From Verrucomicrobiaceae bacterium UBA7681 (GTDB lineage Bacteria > Verrucomicrobiota > Verrucomicrobiia > Verrucomicrobiales > Verrucomicrobiaceae), in assembly GCA_002482965.1 (NCBI GenBank), contig DLGZ01000004.1:5720-69719 (forward strand): DNA of 64,000 bases. The letters are read 5' to 3'. Made by a program: the position numbers and the translations under genes. The notes under the pieces were generated by a model. It was not told the origin of the DNA. It worked only from the letters and a program-made list of their open reading frames with translations, and searched no databases. Below are positions 44,801 through 53,251 of the stretch, piece by piece. How positions within the stretch are numbered: position 1 is the stretch's first letter; each line of letters begins with the position of its first letter.

Positions 44801-47656
44801 GCACTCGGGGCGCTCGGCTGGATGGAGTCGGCGGAGCAGATGGTCCTGCCGGAGGATCCGAACTGCATGCAGGTGGAGTTCATCAAAAAAGTGCGCGAGA
44901 GCCGTGACACCATGCAGGAACTGCGCTCCAGACTCGCGGCGCTGAAGCCGCGCACCTTCGGCTTGGAACTGTGTGAGGCACTGCTTCAAGATGCGCCCGG
45001 CGGCCCGCTCTCCGCGCTTCTAAAACGCCGTGCGGCAGATGTGGCGAAGCTTCCAGAAAAGAGCGGTCCCGCCTTCATGGCGCTCATCAAATTGCAGATC
45101 CCCGCGCTCAACCAGCCCGCCGGTGCTGACCCTGCCTTGGTGAAAGTGCTCGATCCGCTCCTCGGCGTAGAACGCAAAAAAGCGATGGACGAGATCGACC
45201 GCTGGATTGCCGCTGTGCGCACCGAGGATGTCCATTCAGATGCCAGCAGTTACGCAGACAAGCTCAAAGCGATGCTGAAATCCCTCATCCCGGGAGACCT
45301 CGACAAGGCTCAAAAACTTTTTCTCCATGCCAGTGACATGATGGAGGACAAAGCCCACAACACTTCATGGGATAACTACATGGGCGGCAATGCATGGCTG
45401 ACCCGCTCCAACATTCTGGATGAATTGAAGAAGGATTGGCCCAAGCCGGAAACGATGGCTTTTGTCATGCGCCTCTGTCACGAGGACACCACCGGAAATC
45501 TGTCTCCAGACGGCTGGGCGGCAAACAGCGGCTATGGTCAGGCATTGATCGAAATCTGGCGCAACAACGGCGGCGCTGCTTCCATGGGTCGTGGCATTGA
45601 CGCCATGCTGAAGCGCACCGCAGAGGTCATGCAGGACACACCCCACACGCTTCTGCCTCTGGCGTTCTATGACTTCTATTTCAAGCTGCCCCAGAGCCTG
45701 CGCGTGCCCGCCATGAAGTATGCCGCCAAGATGCCTGCGACCCACCCACAGGCAGCTTTGGGGCGTGAGCTAGATTACGCGGGCCGCTTCTTCCTCGGCA
45801 CGGATACGCAGGCGCGTCAGAATGTCGCCACTCAGAAAGCCATCGAAGAACTGGGCGGCATGCCACCCGTGTGGGAGCACCTCCGCACCTTGCTGCGTGC
45901 TGACAGAGCTAATGTCCAGGTGCGTCAGGCCCTCGTGCATTTTCTCTCCTACTGGGCGCGTGACGCCATCGATCCCGAGTGCGCGAAACTGGGCGCTGCC
46001 GCCGCACTGGTTTCCATGCAGCAGAAGTACTGCATCCACGGTTATCAATACGCCTGGATCATCCGCGCCTTCAATCTTCTGCCTGTGGATGCGGCGTGGC
46101 AGGCCGCCGCTCAGGAACATTGGGATGCATGGCTGGCACGTCTCGCCAATGGCGGACTGAGCAAATACCAGCCCTGCGACTGGGTCACCAATAGCATGTT
46201 GCGCATGACTGCCCGTGCAGGCAATGATGACTGGATGCGCACCATGCTGCGCCAGCACCATCACACTTTTAGCAACGAGCAGTCCGGCATCGTCAGCCTC
46301 CTGCTCGGCAGTCAGCCACAGCTCGCAGCAGAGCATTTCAAGGCCGAGTGGCGCGGCTTCCTGATGGACCCGCAGAAAGAACTGCTATGGAGCAAAGAGA
46401 TCGTCGAAAACCTGCCTGCCTTCAAAGCCGCTTGTGGCGACCCCGGTCTGGCTTTGCTGGGAGAGATCTACGTCTCTTACATCAAAGATCCCCCCAAGCC
46501 CGATCAAGCCGCCATCCCCGGCTTCAAGAACCGCGAAGATCGTTTCAAAGACCTCGCCAAACGATTCAAGGAGACCAAGTTCATCGATGAAGAGATGCGC
46601 AAAGACTGCGTCGAGATCATCTGCAACTTCTACGATGCCGCAGACATGATCCGCGACGCGGTCGATGAAGTTGCCGCCAAAACCAACATTGAGGCGCTTG
46701 CCGCCATCGATGAAACCTGGGAGCACTGGCGTCAGCTCAAGCCCCTGCAGTTCTCACTCGGCTGGAAGGCTGCGCATGGAGACGTGCAGCCAAACATCGC
46801 CGCCTATGACCGCGCGCTGGCCGCCCGCTACAGCCAGAGCTACTACCAGCGCTCCGCTGTCAAAGAAACCGGCTGGGGGCCTACATGGGTCGCCAACTGG
46901 TTCTGGTCCCGAGAGTCCGAGGCCGGGCGCGAGCCCGATGTTCGCGCTGTTTTACCCTTCCTTGATTATGTAATCGCCAAAACTCCCGCCGATCTGCGGG
47001 AAATGCACGTGGCCGATTGCGTGACTCAGAAATGGCTGATCCACCTCGTCCTCAACGAGCCCGCCATCTTTGAATCATGGCGCAAAGGCTTGAACGAGGC
47101 TGATCGTCGCGACCTCAAAAAACGCGTGCAGGAACGCTGGGAGATGTGGGATTACATTCGCGTGCTCGCGGGCACACAGAAAAAGATGCGCCTCACCCCG
47201 GAGCAGCGCGCCCAGCTCGTCACCGCCGTGGTCAGGGATGAATGGTGTGCCGCAAAGTACCCCGCCGCCGGTCCGGGCATTCCCAATCTCATCAACGACA
47301 TCGTCCAAAAAGGCACCGTCTTCAAACCCGACGAGTTCGCTCCCGTGGCGGCACAAATTGCCGCCGCTCTGCCTCGCCTGGGCCGCACCGCCAGCGAGGC
47401 CGCCGACCTGCTGGCCGCGAACGGAAAAAACGAAGCCGCCGCACCGCTGTTTGCGCTGGCCTTTGAGCAGGCCCGCAAAGAAAACGAAAAGGACTACGGC
47501 CTCGCCGCCGGATACGCCGTGAAGCAGGCCGAAATCCTCGAACGCACCGGCAAAAAGCCCGAAGCGCTGCAAGTGCTTAAATCGCTCGACGAGAAGCGCT
47601 TGGGGCCCGGTGTTAAAAAAACCATCGAGGCCGCCCTCACACGTCTTTCCAAGTAA
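38837..47656 (+). CDS. Giant secreted TPR-repeat protein (2,939 residues)
   Basis: One uninterrupted 8.8-kb reading frame. The N-terminus is a signal sequence (MQIRFLFLISAMACFGQTAQ); Cys14 could be a weak lipobox. Roughly residues 30-960 are successive TPR-like helical repeats (ADLLVLAMFHDQRGNEAEALKAY and similar, LRPDDANLTMQIARMDLDMGQWKRAVEEL). The rest (about 980-2,939) is also mainly helical but diverged, with TPR-like units returning at the C-terminus (AAPLFALAFEQARKENEKDYGLAAGYA). No enzyme motif is visible. It ends 62 bp before the second MoxR/VWA operon on the same strand, so it may be its first gene and act as a periplasmic scaffold. Function is unknown. Confidence 0.85.
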   Translation: MQIRFLFLISAMACFGQTAQPPSPEVEKYHQMLLKRPQAGLVYDRFYSAWMETGTADSLAEFLSQRTSTSADLLVLAMFHDQRGNEAEALKAYTAALERDTANSRAWLQRAKLEARMMNFEAALKSLASAEKGGAVGELTREIGQLRGRWLLRTGKPDAALQAWRDLVKANADDEDLVEEVVELQLDEGLYAEAETQMLALIARTKDAYARTARQLRLAEIQLRATKKEAALALLGATLADTGQSTWIEGEVLAQIEAVFRRDENLSGLVKELEKLQAAHPQRTALDRQRARVLAELGEKDKALAIYAALLQKTPGQRELRESYLDLLARFEKFKEAIAQTNVLLEQSPDDRELLIRLATLQERAKDKAAAKATLEKYLAAKDSAEFDHLRVARLYESWERDEEAVLSYQRMVAAFPESNAAKEAQAHYLHRSGKRDTALAIWRDLAKNGDLPQVMAVGQALMTRLESETALEILQTRQPEFAGGERFLGLLINSALSARKPVEAIPWALARVRATSDISFLDDALRQAVACLTADEPKFAETLASLQKSTPTVQERILLATLFEEIQDHIGAEKTLREIPPEHALAAQTRLLKLMESRQDWLRAMEEAEKLIAMPQGRNSTNIQRLVDLTERSGKADQALKWVAEWKTLSPGSASPWLRESKLLQLNGKGREALKGLQAAVRKFEDDESVADALASAYIEQGQMSDAEQVYLALFEKEDKPDAKMRWVGTLARVASDRGQLKALTEKFLERQRTNRADATPWLALAEIYRVSGSTTEQERALREALRLRPDDANLTMQIARMDLDMGQWKRAVEELQRVAGRSKGNRVQQMIASIEIEYGDANTGYRMLYELAGGTQMDADDALTLAKSMSAQQDWKRVTNFLEPLLRRFPEDYRLGYLQAVALEEDGKEDAAIPVFIRLMGQDQELPAVTSAAKTAGSRAEYQEELMKQFPKGFADLLPFGGSSYQAYNYRPTSIRFSAQSASKAVIVPTGLSTLHSMTVAHLVTLLKGERPEKKAAWIAEAASSAVPGARYLDAFDLDQYFQLNISPDALDKHPDDDALLAYFIGRANNISFNVASRAFDRFKLKYPQLMVLAARHAVMADSEHGAPMLEATLDVLEKMSQESLLKTGVQVYYLGALIGAGQRMREDSFPNVLPEPLCHRILALTLRQLDVTAPDAPVKVYTTGFPSAANACRSLKAWQEFVALLEREVRLWTEHEPTRQSWVKYTAQFNRRSQAPAGDMITRLPFPGGTMLPSTLELYFGRKDIYNPRELDKLEPEPEAYAGLQPFIEGIKSPALRALLSYKVGYRERVTREVTLLISAPNPSVDDLLLAASWFSIEDEYDRAADLLIRASTMNIPASVRPAFDAALAHAVIKLKPQAGSPLLEPAQMSLRRLRSARVTSAQKDELVAAMKTLYLSDEAEQWARIATIAPSVTQRTSSYVSSSGIDTKKLQTLVAGKDENAIVKEAVTQLRRTLTMAGSGNQSYAASRAREIMRLAGRKGIPEKIQAVFDPGENATVTKLFEQAQFLMLIDQKTKATKVLEAVVEMNPNHFEARLHLCALTASADPARAVKMMADVPLSAYQQSNVGSQISELLREDDAMPFEARMSIFTALAVMLESAPSGSGVKGLEWMIDLPCTIANQTYQSQPRLAYLYARLGPSQRDGEDLFLPATSPQAKRRREVHDQMCQAMMKHPSLAEEGFRRLACLVIQDGQNTDALAATARQLLESAKTAPRAQRGPAATRRFYSSQEVISLWAPTPGEFLIWKAWKENQLERIEQEIMPLAAAALDSTQQSILRAQLNVWSCKPEAFVQNAKTFLTTTSGRSSSSYAGDQNLMWLIDRWEERGIEGLPLDEMLSTGMKQASGYGEGYAVTHYLALRQQMRPESGMLPFLTRLISGTLGSDQTAWDKAMRSTINAYYGNGGSMSSSSAYTLLRVINNLIRKPATFGAGLQMASLVGATDHPNWSRNNSSSMAAVMKSSEHAFAALGALGWMESAEQMVLPEDPNCMQVEFIKKVRESRDTMQELRSRLAALKPRTFGLELCEALLQDAPGGPLSALLKRRAADVAKLPEKSGPAFMALIKLQIPALNQPAGADPALVKVLDPLLGVERKKAMDEIDRWIAAVRTEDVHSDASSYADKLKAMLKSLIPGDLDKAQKLFLHASDMMEDKAHNTSWDNYMGGNAWLTRSNILDELKKDWPKPETMAFVMRLCHEDTTGNLSPDGWAANSGYGQALIEIWRNNGGAASMGRGIDAMLKRTAEVMQDTPHTLLPLAFYDFYFKLPQSLRVPAMKYAAKMPATHPQAALGRELDYAGRFFLGTDTQARQNVATQKAIEELGGMPPVWEHLRTLLRADRANVQVRQALVHFLSYWARDAIDPECAKLGAAAALVSMQQKYCIHGYQYAWIIRAFNLLPVDAAWQAAAQEHWDAWLARLANGGLSKYQPCDWVTNSMLRMTARAGNDDWMRTMLRQHHHTFSNEQSGIVSLLLGSQPQLAAEHFKAEWRGFLMDPQKELLWSKEIVENLPAFKAACGDPGLALLGEIYVSYIKDPPKPDQAAIPGFKNREDRFKDLAKRFKETKFIDEEMRKDCVEIICNFYDAADMIRDAVDEVAAKTNIEALAAIDETWEHWRQLKPLQFSLGWKAAHGDVQPNIAAYDRALAARYSQSYYQRSAVKETGWGPTWVANWFWSRESEAGREPDVRAVLPFLDYVIAKTPADLREMHVADCVTQKWLIHLVLNEPAIFESWRKGLNEADRRDLKKRVQERWEMWDYIRVLAGTQKKMRLTPEQRAQLVTAVVRDEWCAAKYPAAGPGIPNLINDIVQKGTVFKPDEFAPVAAQIAAALPRLGRTASEAADLLAANGKNEAAAPLFALAFEQARKENEKDYGLAAGYAVKQAEILERTGKKPEALQVLKSLDEKRLGPGVKKTIEAALTRLSK

Positions 47657-47718
47657 CCCAAGCAAAGTCTTGTCCCAAACGTCTCTCTCTGGTAAAACCC
47701 TCAGCAATTCCGCACACC

Positions 47719-49404
47719 ATGCCTGCTCACGATCGAATCCTCGCGTTTCTGTCAGCTGTCAAAGCACGTCTAGATCTCGCCTGGCTCGTCCGGGCATTCT
47801 GCGTCTCTCTTCTCGTCATCGGCTCCGCGCTTTGCATGTGGTGCCTGGTTTGGGTCCTGCGCGGTTACGCCGTGCCTCCGAGTGGTTACATTGCCGCCGC
47901 AGTCGCCTTGCCCGTCATGGCGCTCGCAGCCTGGCTGTTCGGTCGGGCTTCGCAACGCAAAGCCGCACGCATCGCCGATGATCATTTCGATTTAAAAGAC
48001 GCCATCAGTTCACACCTGGGTTTCAGTGCCGATCACCGCGAAGGTGAATTCATCGCACTTCAGGCAGAAGCCACCGCCGTGCGCGTGCAGTCGCTCTCAC
48101 CACGCAGCATTCCAGTGCAGTGGCCGCGGCGCATGCTCACCCTCTCCGGCGTGCTGCTGATGGCCTGCTTCGTCATGGGCTTCAAAAAAGATTCGCCTAT
48201 TGTCCTCGAACGCCTCGCCTTGGAAACAGAGACACTGAACAAGAGCGACGAGATCAACAAGGAGCTGGAAAAGGAAGTCGAGGAACTCCTCAAATCCGCC
48301 AGCGATGATGAAAAAGAGCTCCTTCATCCCGACGAATGGCGCCAGTGGGTCAAAGAACTGCGCGAAACCAAAGACCGCAAAGCAGCGATGCGTCAGTACG
48401 CCGAGCTTGAGCGCAAAATCACCGAAGCCGCACAAAAACTCAGCCAGCGTGAAACCGAGCAACTCCTCGCCAAAGCCGCTCAGGAAATGAAACAGACCGC
48501 CGAGCTCAAGCCCATCTCTAAATCTCTCGAAGAACAAAGCTACCGCCACGCCGCCGAGCAGCTGCGCCAGATGAAATTGCAAGCCGACGTCCGCAAGCCC
48601 GACGAAGCCCAAAAGGAACTCGCCAAACTCAAGTCCGCCTCCCAGCGCATGGCTTCTGCTGCTCGCAACTTTCAACAGCGCACCGGCCAGCAGGGCAATC
48701 AAGGCAAAGGCAATCAGTCGCAGTCCAGCCAAAACCAGAACGCAAAGCAAAGCGGCCAGAACCAGCAGCAATCCCAAGGCCAGCAGGGACAACAAGGTCA
48801 GCAGAGCATGGACCAGCAGATGACCGCGCTGGAGCAGTCCGTGCAGAATTTGGAACAACAACTCCAGCAACAGCAGCAGAATCCCAATCAAAATCCCAGC
48901 GAGTGTCAGGCCTGCCAAAATCAGGCCAATCAAGCTCTGCAGAACCTTTCTCAGAGCATGTGCCAGTCCTCCGCCAAGCGCGACATGATGAAGAAGCTGC
49001 AATCGCTCAGCCAGTGCGCGGGCAAATGCCAGGGCTTCATGTGCGACAAGCAAGGCCAGAGCCTCAGCCAGTGCCTGGGCACCAAACCCGGAGGCAAAAA
49101 AGCCGGTTCAGGCACCGTCGAAAGCCGTCGCGCTGAAAGCGACGCCACACTGGACAACGGCAACCGCGACCAACTCACCGGCCAGAAAGGCAGCGGCCCC
49201 AGCAACACCAGCATTGAGTCCGCTGACAGCGGCACCGGCCGCGCCACCCGCACCGCCACGGTACAGGAAAAAGCCTTCCAGCGTCAGGTCGAAAGCTTCA
49301 TCCAACGCGAAGACGTGCCCGCCGAAGTCAAAGAAGGCGTCAAAGAATACTTCAAAGGCATCCAGCAAGTCGGCAACGAAACAGCCGCCCCAGCCGCCAA
49401 GTGA
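47719..49404 (+). CDS. Membrane protein with coiled coil, Gln-rich region and Cys cluster
   Basis: A 561-residue protein with three hydrophobic segments (about 25-50, 58-76, 134-152). A long charged coiled coil follows (about 165-320; INKELEKEVEELLKSASDDEKELL). A Gln/Asn/Ser-rich low-complexity region covers about 320-395. Next is a Cys cluster (Cys396, Cys399, Cys415, then CAGKCQGFMC and a last Cys near 451). A Gly/Ser/Thr tail ends in a short conserved-looking helix (FIQREDVPAEVKEGVKEYF). Similar proteins (DUF4175-like) precede MoxR genes in Planctomycetes and Verrucomicrobia; I make that match only from layout. The next gene starts 34 bp later. Confidence 0.7.
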   Translation: MPAHDRILAFLSAVKARLDLAWLVRAFCVSLLVIGSALCMWCLVWVLRGYAVPPSGYIAAAVALPVMALAAWLFGRASQRKAARIADDHFDLKDAISSHLGFSADHREGEFIALQAEATAVRVQSLSPRSIPVQWPRRMLTLSGVLLMACFVMGFKKDSPIVLERLALETETLNKSDEINKELEKEVEELLKSASDDEKELLHPDEWRQWVKELRETKDRKAAMRQYAELERKITEAAQKLSQRETEQLLAKAAQEMKQTAELKPISKSLEEQSYRHAAEQLRQMKLQADVRKPDEAQKELAKLKSASQRMASAARNFQQRTGQQGNQGKGNQSQSSQNQNAKQSGQNQQQSQGQQGQQGQQSMDQQMTALEQSVQNLEQQLQQQQQNPNQNPSECQACQNQANQALQNLSQSMCQSSAKRDMMKKLQSLSQCAGKCQGFMCDKQGQSLSQCLGTKPGGKKAGSGTVESRRAESDATLDNGNRDQLTGQKGSGPSNTSIESADSGTGRATRTATVQEKAFQRQVESFIQREDVPAEVKEGVKEYFKGIQQVGNETAAPAAK

Positions 49405-49438
49405 AGTAGGTCACATTCACTCACCACATTCTAATCTC

Positions 49439-50419
49439 ATGCCCGAAACTCCCGCCGCCGTTGCACACTTCAAAGAAACTTTCGAAAAACTCCGCGCAGA
49501 AGTCGCCAAATTCATCGTCGGGCAGCAAGACATCATTGAGCAGGTGCTCAGCGCCGTCATCTGCGGTGGCCACGTCCTGCTCGAAGGCGTCCCCGGCCTC
49601 GGCAAGACCGCTCTGGTAAACACCTTGGCCAAGGCCCTGCACCTCAAGTTCCAGCGCATCCAGTTCACGCCCGACCTTCTTCCCGCCGACATCGTAGGCA
49701 CACAGATTCTCGTCGAGCGCGCCGGGCAGAAAGTCTTCGAGTTCCAGCAGGGCCCCGTCTTCTGCAACGTGCTCCTCGCGGACGAAATCAACCGCGCCAC
49801 TCCCAAGACTCAGTCCGCGCTCCTCGAAACCATGCAGGAAAAACGCGTCACCGTCGCCGGCACCTCGCACAATCTCGGCTCGCCCTTCTTCGTTCTCGCC
49901 ACGCAGAACCCCATCGAGCAGGACGGCACCTACCCGCTTCCCGAAGCTCAGCTCGACCGCTTCTTCTTCAAGCTCTACGTGCCCGTACCCAGCCACGATG
50001 ACTTCATCGAAATCCTCAACCGCACCGGCGGCAAAACCTCTCCCGAGATCAACGCCGTCGCCACCGGCGATGACATCCTTCAAATGGGTCAGGTCGTGCG
50101 CGAAGTCCCGGTCGAGGCAAGCGTGCAGGACTACCTCGTCAAAATCGTGCGCGCCACCCATCCCACCGATGTGAACGCCACGGAGCGCGTCAAAAAATAC
50201 GTCCGCCACGGCTCTTCACCACGCGGTGCGCAGACCATCCTCGCCGCAGCTCGCGTGCGCGCTTTGCTCGATGGCCGTTACCACGTCGCCCGTGAAGACA
50301 TTGCCAAAGCCGCCACTCCCGCCCTCCGTCATCGCATTCTGCTCTCCTTCGAAGGCGAGGCCGAAGGCGTGAAGACCGACGAAGTCATCGCCGATGTGAT
50401 CGAAAAGGTGAAGGCATGA
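49439..50419 (+). CDS. MoxR-family AAA+ ATPase (second copy)
   Basis: A 326-residue AAA+ ATPase with Walker A GVPGLGKT (residues 50-57), Walker B VLLADEINRATPKTQSALLE, sensor region ATQNPIEQDGTYPLPEAQLDRFFF and GSSPRGAQTILAAARVRAL in the lid. The frame is open upstream to 49214, but that part lies in the Gly/Thr-rich tail of the preceding gene in another frame; ATG 49439 is the real start. The end overlaps the DUF58 gene by 4 bp (ATGA). It is a paralogue of the ATPase at 22737-23738 and serves the plus-strand VWA proteins. Confidence 0.93.
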   Translation: MPETPAAVAHFKETFEKLRAEVAKFIVGQQDIIEQVLSAVICGGHVLLEGVPGLGKTALVNTLAKALHLKFQRIQFTPDLLPADIVGTQILVERAGQKVFEFQQGPVFCNVLLADEINRATPKTQSALLETMQEKRVTVAGTSHNLGSPFFVLATQNPIEQDGTYPLPEAQLDRFFFKLYVPVPSHDDFIEILNRTGGKTSPEINAVATGDDILQMGQVVREVPVEASVQDYLVKIVRATHPTDVNATERVKKYVRHGSSPRGAQTILAAARVRALLDGRYHVAREDIAKAATPALRHRILLSFEGEAEGVKTDEVIADVIEKVKA

Positions 50420-51282
50420 CGCTCACCGATCCAGCCTTCATCCGCCGCCTCGAATCGCTCTACTTGCTTGCACGCAAGATCTTGGGCGGCTCGTTGCAGT
50501 CGGATCGTCGCAGCACGAAAAAAGGCTCGGGCATCACCTTCGCCGATTACGCGCAGTACTCGCTCGGCGATGACTACCGCAGCATCGACTGGCGCGTTTA
50601 CGCCAAGTTCGAGTCCCTGCTCATCAAGCTCTTCGAGCTGGAGGAAGACGCCACCATCTACCTCCTCATCGATTGCAGCCCCTCCATGGCCTCCAAGCAC
50701 GCCTACGCCAAGCAGCTCGCCGCCGCTCTAGGATACATCGCGCTCAACACCCTCGATCGTCTCGCCGTCTATGGCCTCGCAGATCGCCTGCAGCCGCTGA
50801 TTGAGCCCGCCCGCGGCCGCAATCAAGTCATCCCATTTCTTCGCTCCCTGGAGGCCGCACAAACCTTCGGCGGCAACACCGACCTCAGCGCCTGCGCCCG
50901 CGAGTTTGAGGCCCGCCACCGCCGCAAAGGCCTCATCTGCGTCATCTCCGATTTCCTGCTCCCCGGGGGCTTCGAAGAAGGCCTGAGCCGTCTCCAATGG
51001 CACAAGCATGAAGTCTTCTGCCTGCAGACACTCGACGACAACGACCTCCGCTGTGAGTGGAAAGGGGACGTCACCCTCGAATGCGTCGAGACCGGAAAAA
51101 GCGAGCGCGTGACCATCTCGCCACGTGAAGCAAAACTCTACGAAGACGCCATGGCCGAATGGAATCTCGGCCTGAAGCAGACCTGCGCCAAACGCGGCCT
51201 CGGCTTCCTCTCCACCAACACCGACGTGTCGTTTGAAGCCGTCATCACAGATTTGCTTCGTCGCGGAGGCCTCGTCACATGA
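50416..51282 (+). CDS. DUF58 domain protein (second copy)
   Basis: A 288-residue protein with the DUF58 signature FADYAQYSLGDDYRSIDWRVYAK and a VWA-like core beginning YLLIDCSPSM (DxSxS). Later strands (GLICVISDFLLPGGFEEGL) fit the fold. It overlaps moxR before it and the VWA gene after it by 4 bp each, so the three are translationally coupled. Confidence 0.88.
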   Translation: MTLTDPAFIRRLESLYLLARKILGGSLQSDRRSTKKGSGITFADYAQYSLGDDYRSIDWRVYAKFESLLIKLFELEEDATIYLLIDCSPSMASKHAYAKQLAAALGYIALNTLDRLAVYGLADRLQPLIEPARGRNQVIPFLRSLEAAQTFGGNTDLSACAREFEARHRRKGLICVISDFLLPGGFEEGLSRLQWHKHEVFCLQTLDDNDLRCEWKGDVTLECVETGKSERVTISPREAKLYEDAMAEWNLGLKQTCAKRGLGFLSTNTDVSFEAVITDLLRRGGLVT

Positions 51283-52988
51283 GTCTCCTCGCTCCCGCAT
51301 TCCTCTGGACCTTGGCTGCGCTCGCACCGCTCGCGGCCATCTATTTTCTCAAAGTCCGTCCGCGTAAAAAGCCGGTCACCGCCTTCTTCCTCTGGCAGAA
51401 GATTTTCACCGAGAAGAAAGCCTCCGCTCTGTTCAAGCGCCTGCGAGATGTGTTCTCCCTCCTGCTCATGGCGCTCGCCTTTGCAGCCATCGCCTTCGCC
51501 TTGGCGGAGCCGGACTTCGCCGGTGATGAGCGCAAAGACCTCCTCATCGTCGTGGATCACTCTGCCTCAATGTCAGCCAAAGACGGCACCACCACGCGCC
51601 TGGAGAAAGCCAAGCAGCGCGCCCGCGATCTCATCGCCGGCATGAACGGCACCCAGCGCGCCGCCGTCGCCTCCTTTGCGGAAGTCACCCGCATGCTCGA
51701 ACATCCCACGCGCCATCGCAAAGCCCTGCTGGAAGCGGTGAATAGCATTCAGCCCACCGAACTGCCCTCCCGCGTCGAGGCCCTTCGCGCACTCCAACCC
51801 GGTGACGAATGGATGAAGGACACCCGCGTCCTTCTCATCACCGACGGCTGCCTCGATGCCCCCGATCGCCTTCCCAACGTCGAAGTGCTGCGCATCACTG
51901 ACACCGCAAAAAACATCGGCATCGCCCGCGCAGACCTCCGCAGCGTACCCGGCGGCCCCGCCCGTCTCGGCCTCTTCATCCTGCCCGTCTCCTCCTTCAC
52001 CGAACCCGTGAAAACCGACATCACGCTCATGCATGTCGATTCCAACAAACTGCTAAAAATCATCCCCGTGACCTTGCTTCCCGGAGAGAATCCCGCCGTC
52101 ACCCTCACTCTCGATGACGCGCCCAGCGGACGCTGGACGGCCACCCTCGGTCTGGACGATGCGCTGGAAAGCGACAACACCGCCTACCTCTACGTCCCAC
52201 CCCGCCAGCCCGTCCCCGTCGGCGTGCTCGCAGACGATCCCTTCTTCTTCCAAAATGCCGTGAGCGCCTTTGAGCGCAGCGATCAACTCCTCTCCCTCGC
52301 TCCTGATACCAAGTCCGCCCAGCTCATGCTCAGCAAAGGCAAAGTGCCTGCCGACATCAGCACCGTCGTGTTTCAACCATCCGGCGAATCATCCGTGTGG
52401 TCCAAAGTTGGCGACGAAATCGCCGCACCCGTCCCCAAGGTCCTCGCAAAAGATCACCCTCTGCTACGCTACCTGGACGCCGAAACCATGACCTTCGCCG
52501 GTGCCCGCCAAATCACCGCCCCCACCGGCGCAGTCGTGCTCGTTGCTGACGAATCCGGCCCCCCATTGATCTATCTCATGCGTCAGGGAGCCCAGACCGT
52601 CTGCGTCGTGAATCTCGATCCCCTCGCCGCTCAGTTCTATCTCAGCGCCTGGTTCCCCGTCCTCATCCACAACGCCGCAGCGCATCTCACCCATCGCGAA
52701 GACATGCCGCCCGCCACGCTGCCCACCGGCTCCAGCGCACGCGTCCCCGGTCGCGCCGATCCCACTCCCTATGGCCCCATGCTGACCTCCGGTTTCCACG
52801 AGACCGACTCATGGACCTTCGCCGCCTCACTCGTCTCGCCCGAAGAAAGCCTGCTAAAAAACGACACGCTCAAAGAAAGCCTCAAACCCATCGCCAGCGG
52901 TGAAGCCCCCAGCCACTGGCTCCTCGTCCTCGCCCTCGGCGTCCTCGTCGGTGAGTCCATCCTTTACGACAGGAGGAAGGTCGGATGA
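51279..52988 (+). CDS. BatA-like VWA membrane protein
   Basis: A 569-residue protein. Two N-terminal helices (about 3-21, 55-75) flank a basic loop as in the BatA N-terminal domain. A VWA domain follows with MIDAS DHSASM (near residues 91-96) and LLITDGCLDAPD. Beta-rich repeats continue to a C-terminal helix (HWLLVLALGVLVGESILY). Its stop TGA overlaps an ATG at 52985 and is followed directly by the GTG of the next small ORF. Confidence 0.85.
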   Translation: MSLLAPAFLWTLAALAPLAAIYFLKVRPRKKPVTAFFLWQKIFTEKKASALFKRLRDVFSLLLMALAFAAIAFALAEPDFAGDERKDLLIVVDHSASMSAKDGTTTRLEKAKQRARDLIAGMNGTQRAAVASFAEVTRMLEHPTRHRKALLEAVNSIQPTELPSRVEALRALQPGDEWMKDTRVLLITDGCLDAPDRLPNVEVLRITDTAKNIGIARADLRSVPGGPARLGLFILPVSSFTEPVKTDITLMHVDSNKLLKIIPVTLLPGENPAVTLTLDDAPSGRWTATLGLDDALESDNTAYLYVPPRQPVPVGVLADDPFFFQNAVSAFERSDQLLSLAPDTKSAQLMLSKGKVPADISTVVFQPSGESSVWSKVGDEIAAPVPKVLAKDHPLLRYLDAETMTFAGARQITAPTGAVVLVADESGPPLIYLMRQGAQTVCVVNLDPLAAQFYLSAWFPVLIHNAAAHLTHREDMPPATLPTGSSARVPGRADPTPYGPMLTSGFHETDSWTFAASLVSPEESLLKNDTLKESLKPIASGEAPSHWLLVLALGVLVGESILYDRRKVG

Positions 52989-53240
52989 GTGCCGAGTTTG
53001 ACATTCAGCCAGGAACAGAGCACAGTCTGCCTCATGGTTACAGGTCCGGACGCTCTCCGCAAAGTGCGCTTGAATCAGCGCAAGCTTACCTATCTGGAGT
53101 TTCTCTCCCAGATGGAGCGGAACCATCCGGAGAACGCGAAACTCTACGCCGAGTTCAGACGCAGGCACTCGTTGAATCCTCTCGACAAGCCGGGGACCAT
53201 TTCCCTTTCGGCTCACCTTGTGAGTGGCGTGACCGGTTAA
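52989..53240 (+). CDS. Small protein of unknown function, inserted in the VWA operon
   Basis: An 83-residue frame that starts with GTG immediately after the stop of the BatA-like gene. Third codon positions are GC-rich in this frame (about 65-70 percent by eye) but not in the overlapping frame opened by ATG 52985, so this frame is the better coding candidate here. The sequence has a plausible amphipathic helix (LTYLEFLSQMERNHPENAKL) and no motif I recognise. It directly precedes the kinase-like gene, and the two look like a pair. The alternative is a 250-residue single product read from ATG 52985. Confidence 0.5.
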   Translation: MPSLTFSQEQSTVCLMVTGPDALRKVRLNQRKLTYLEFLSQMERNHPENAKLYAEFRRRHSLNPLDKPGTISLSAHLVSGVTG

Positions 53241-53251
53241 ATTCCACTCAG

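Noticed and set aside
48097..49053. Leu-rich minus-strand ORF resembling a membrane protein
   Set aside because: The Leu runs are the complement of the Gln/Lys-rich coding sequence on the plus strand.
49214..49438. N-terminal extension of the second MoxR frame
   Set aside because: It is low-complexity and overlaps the preceding gene in another frame; the MoxR family begins at ATG 49439.
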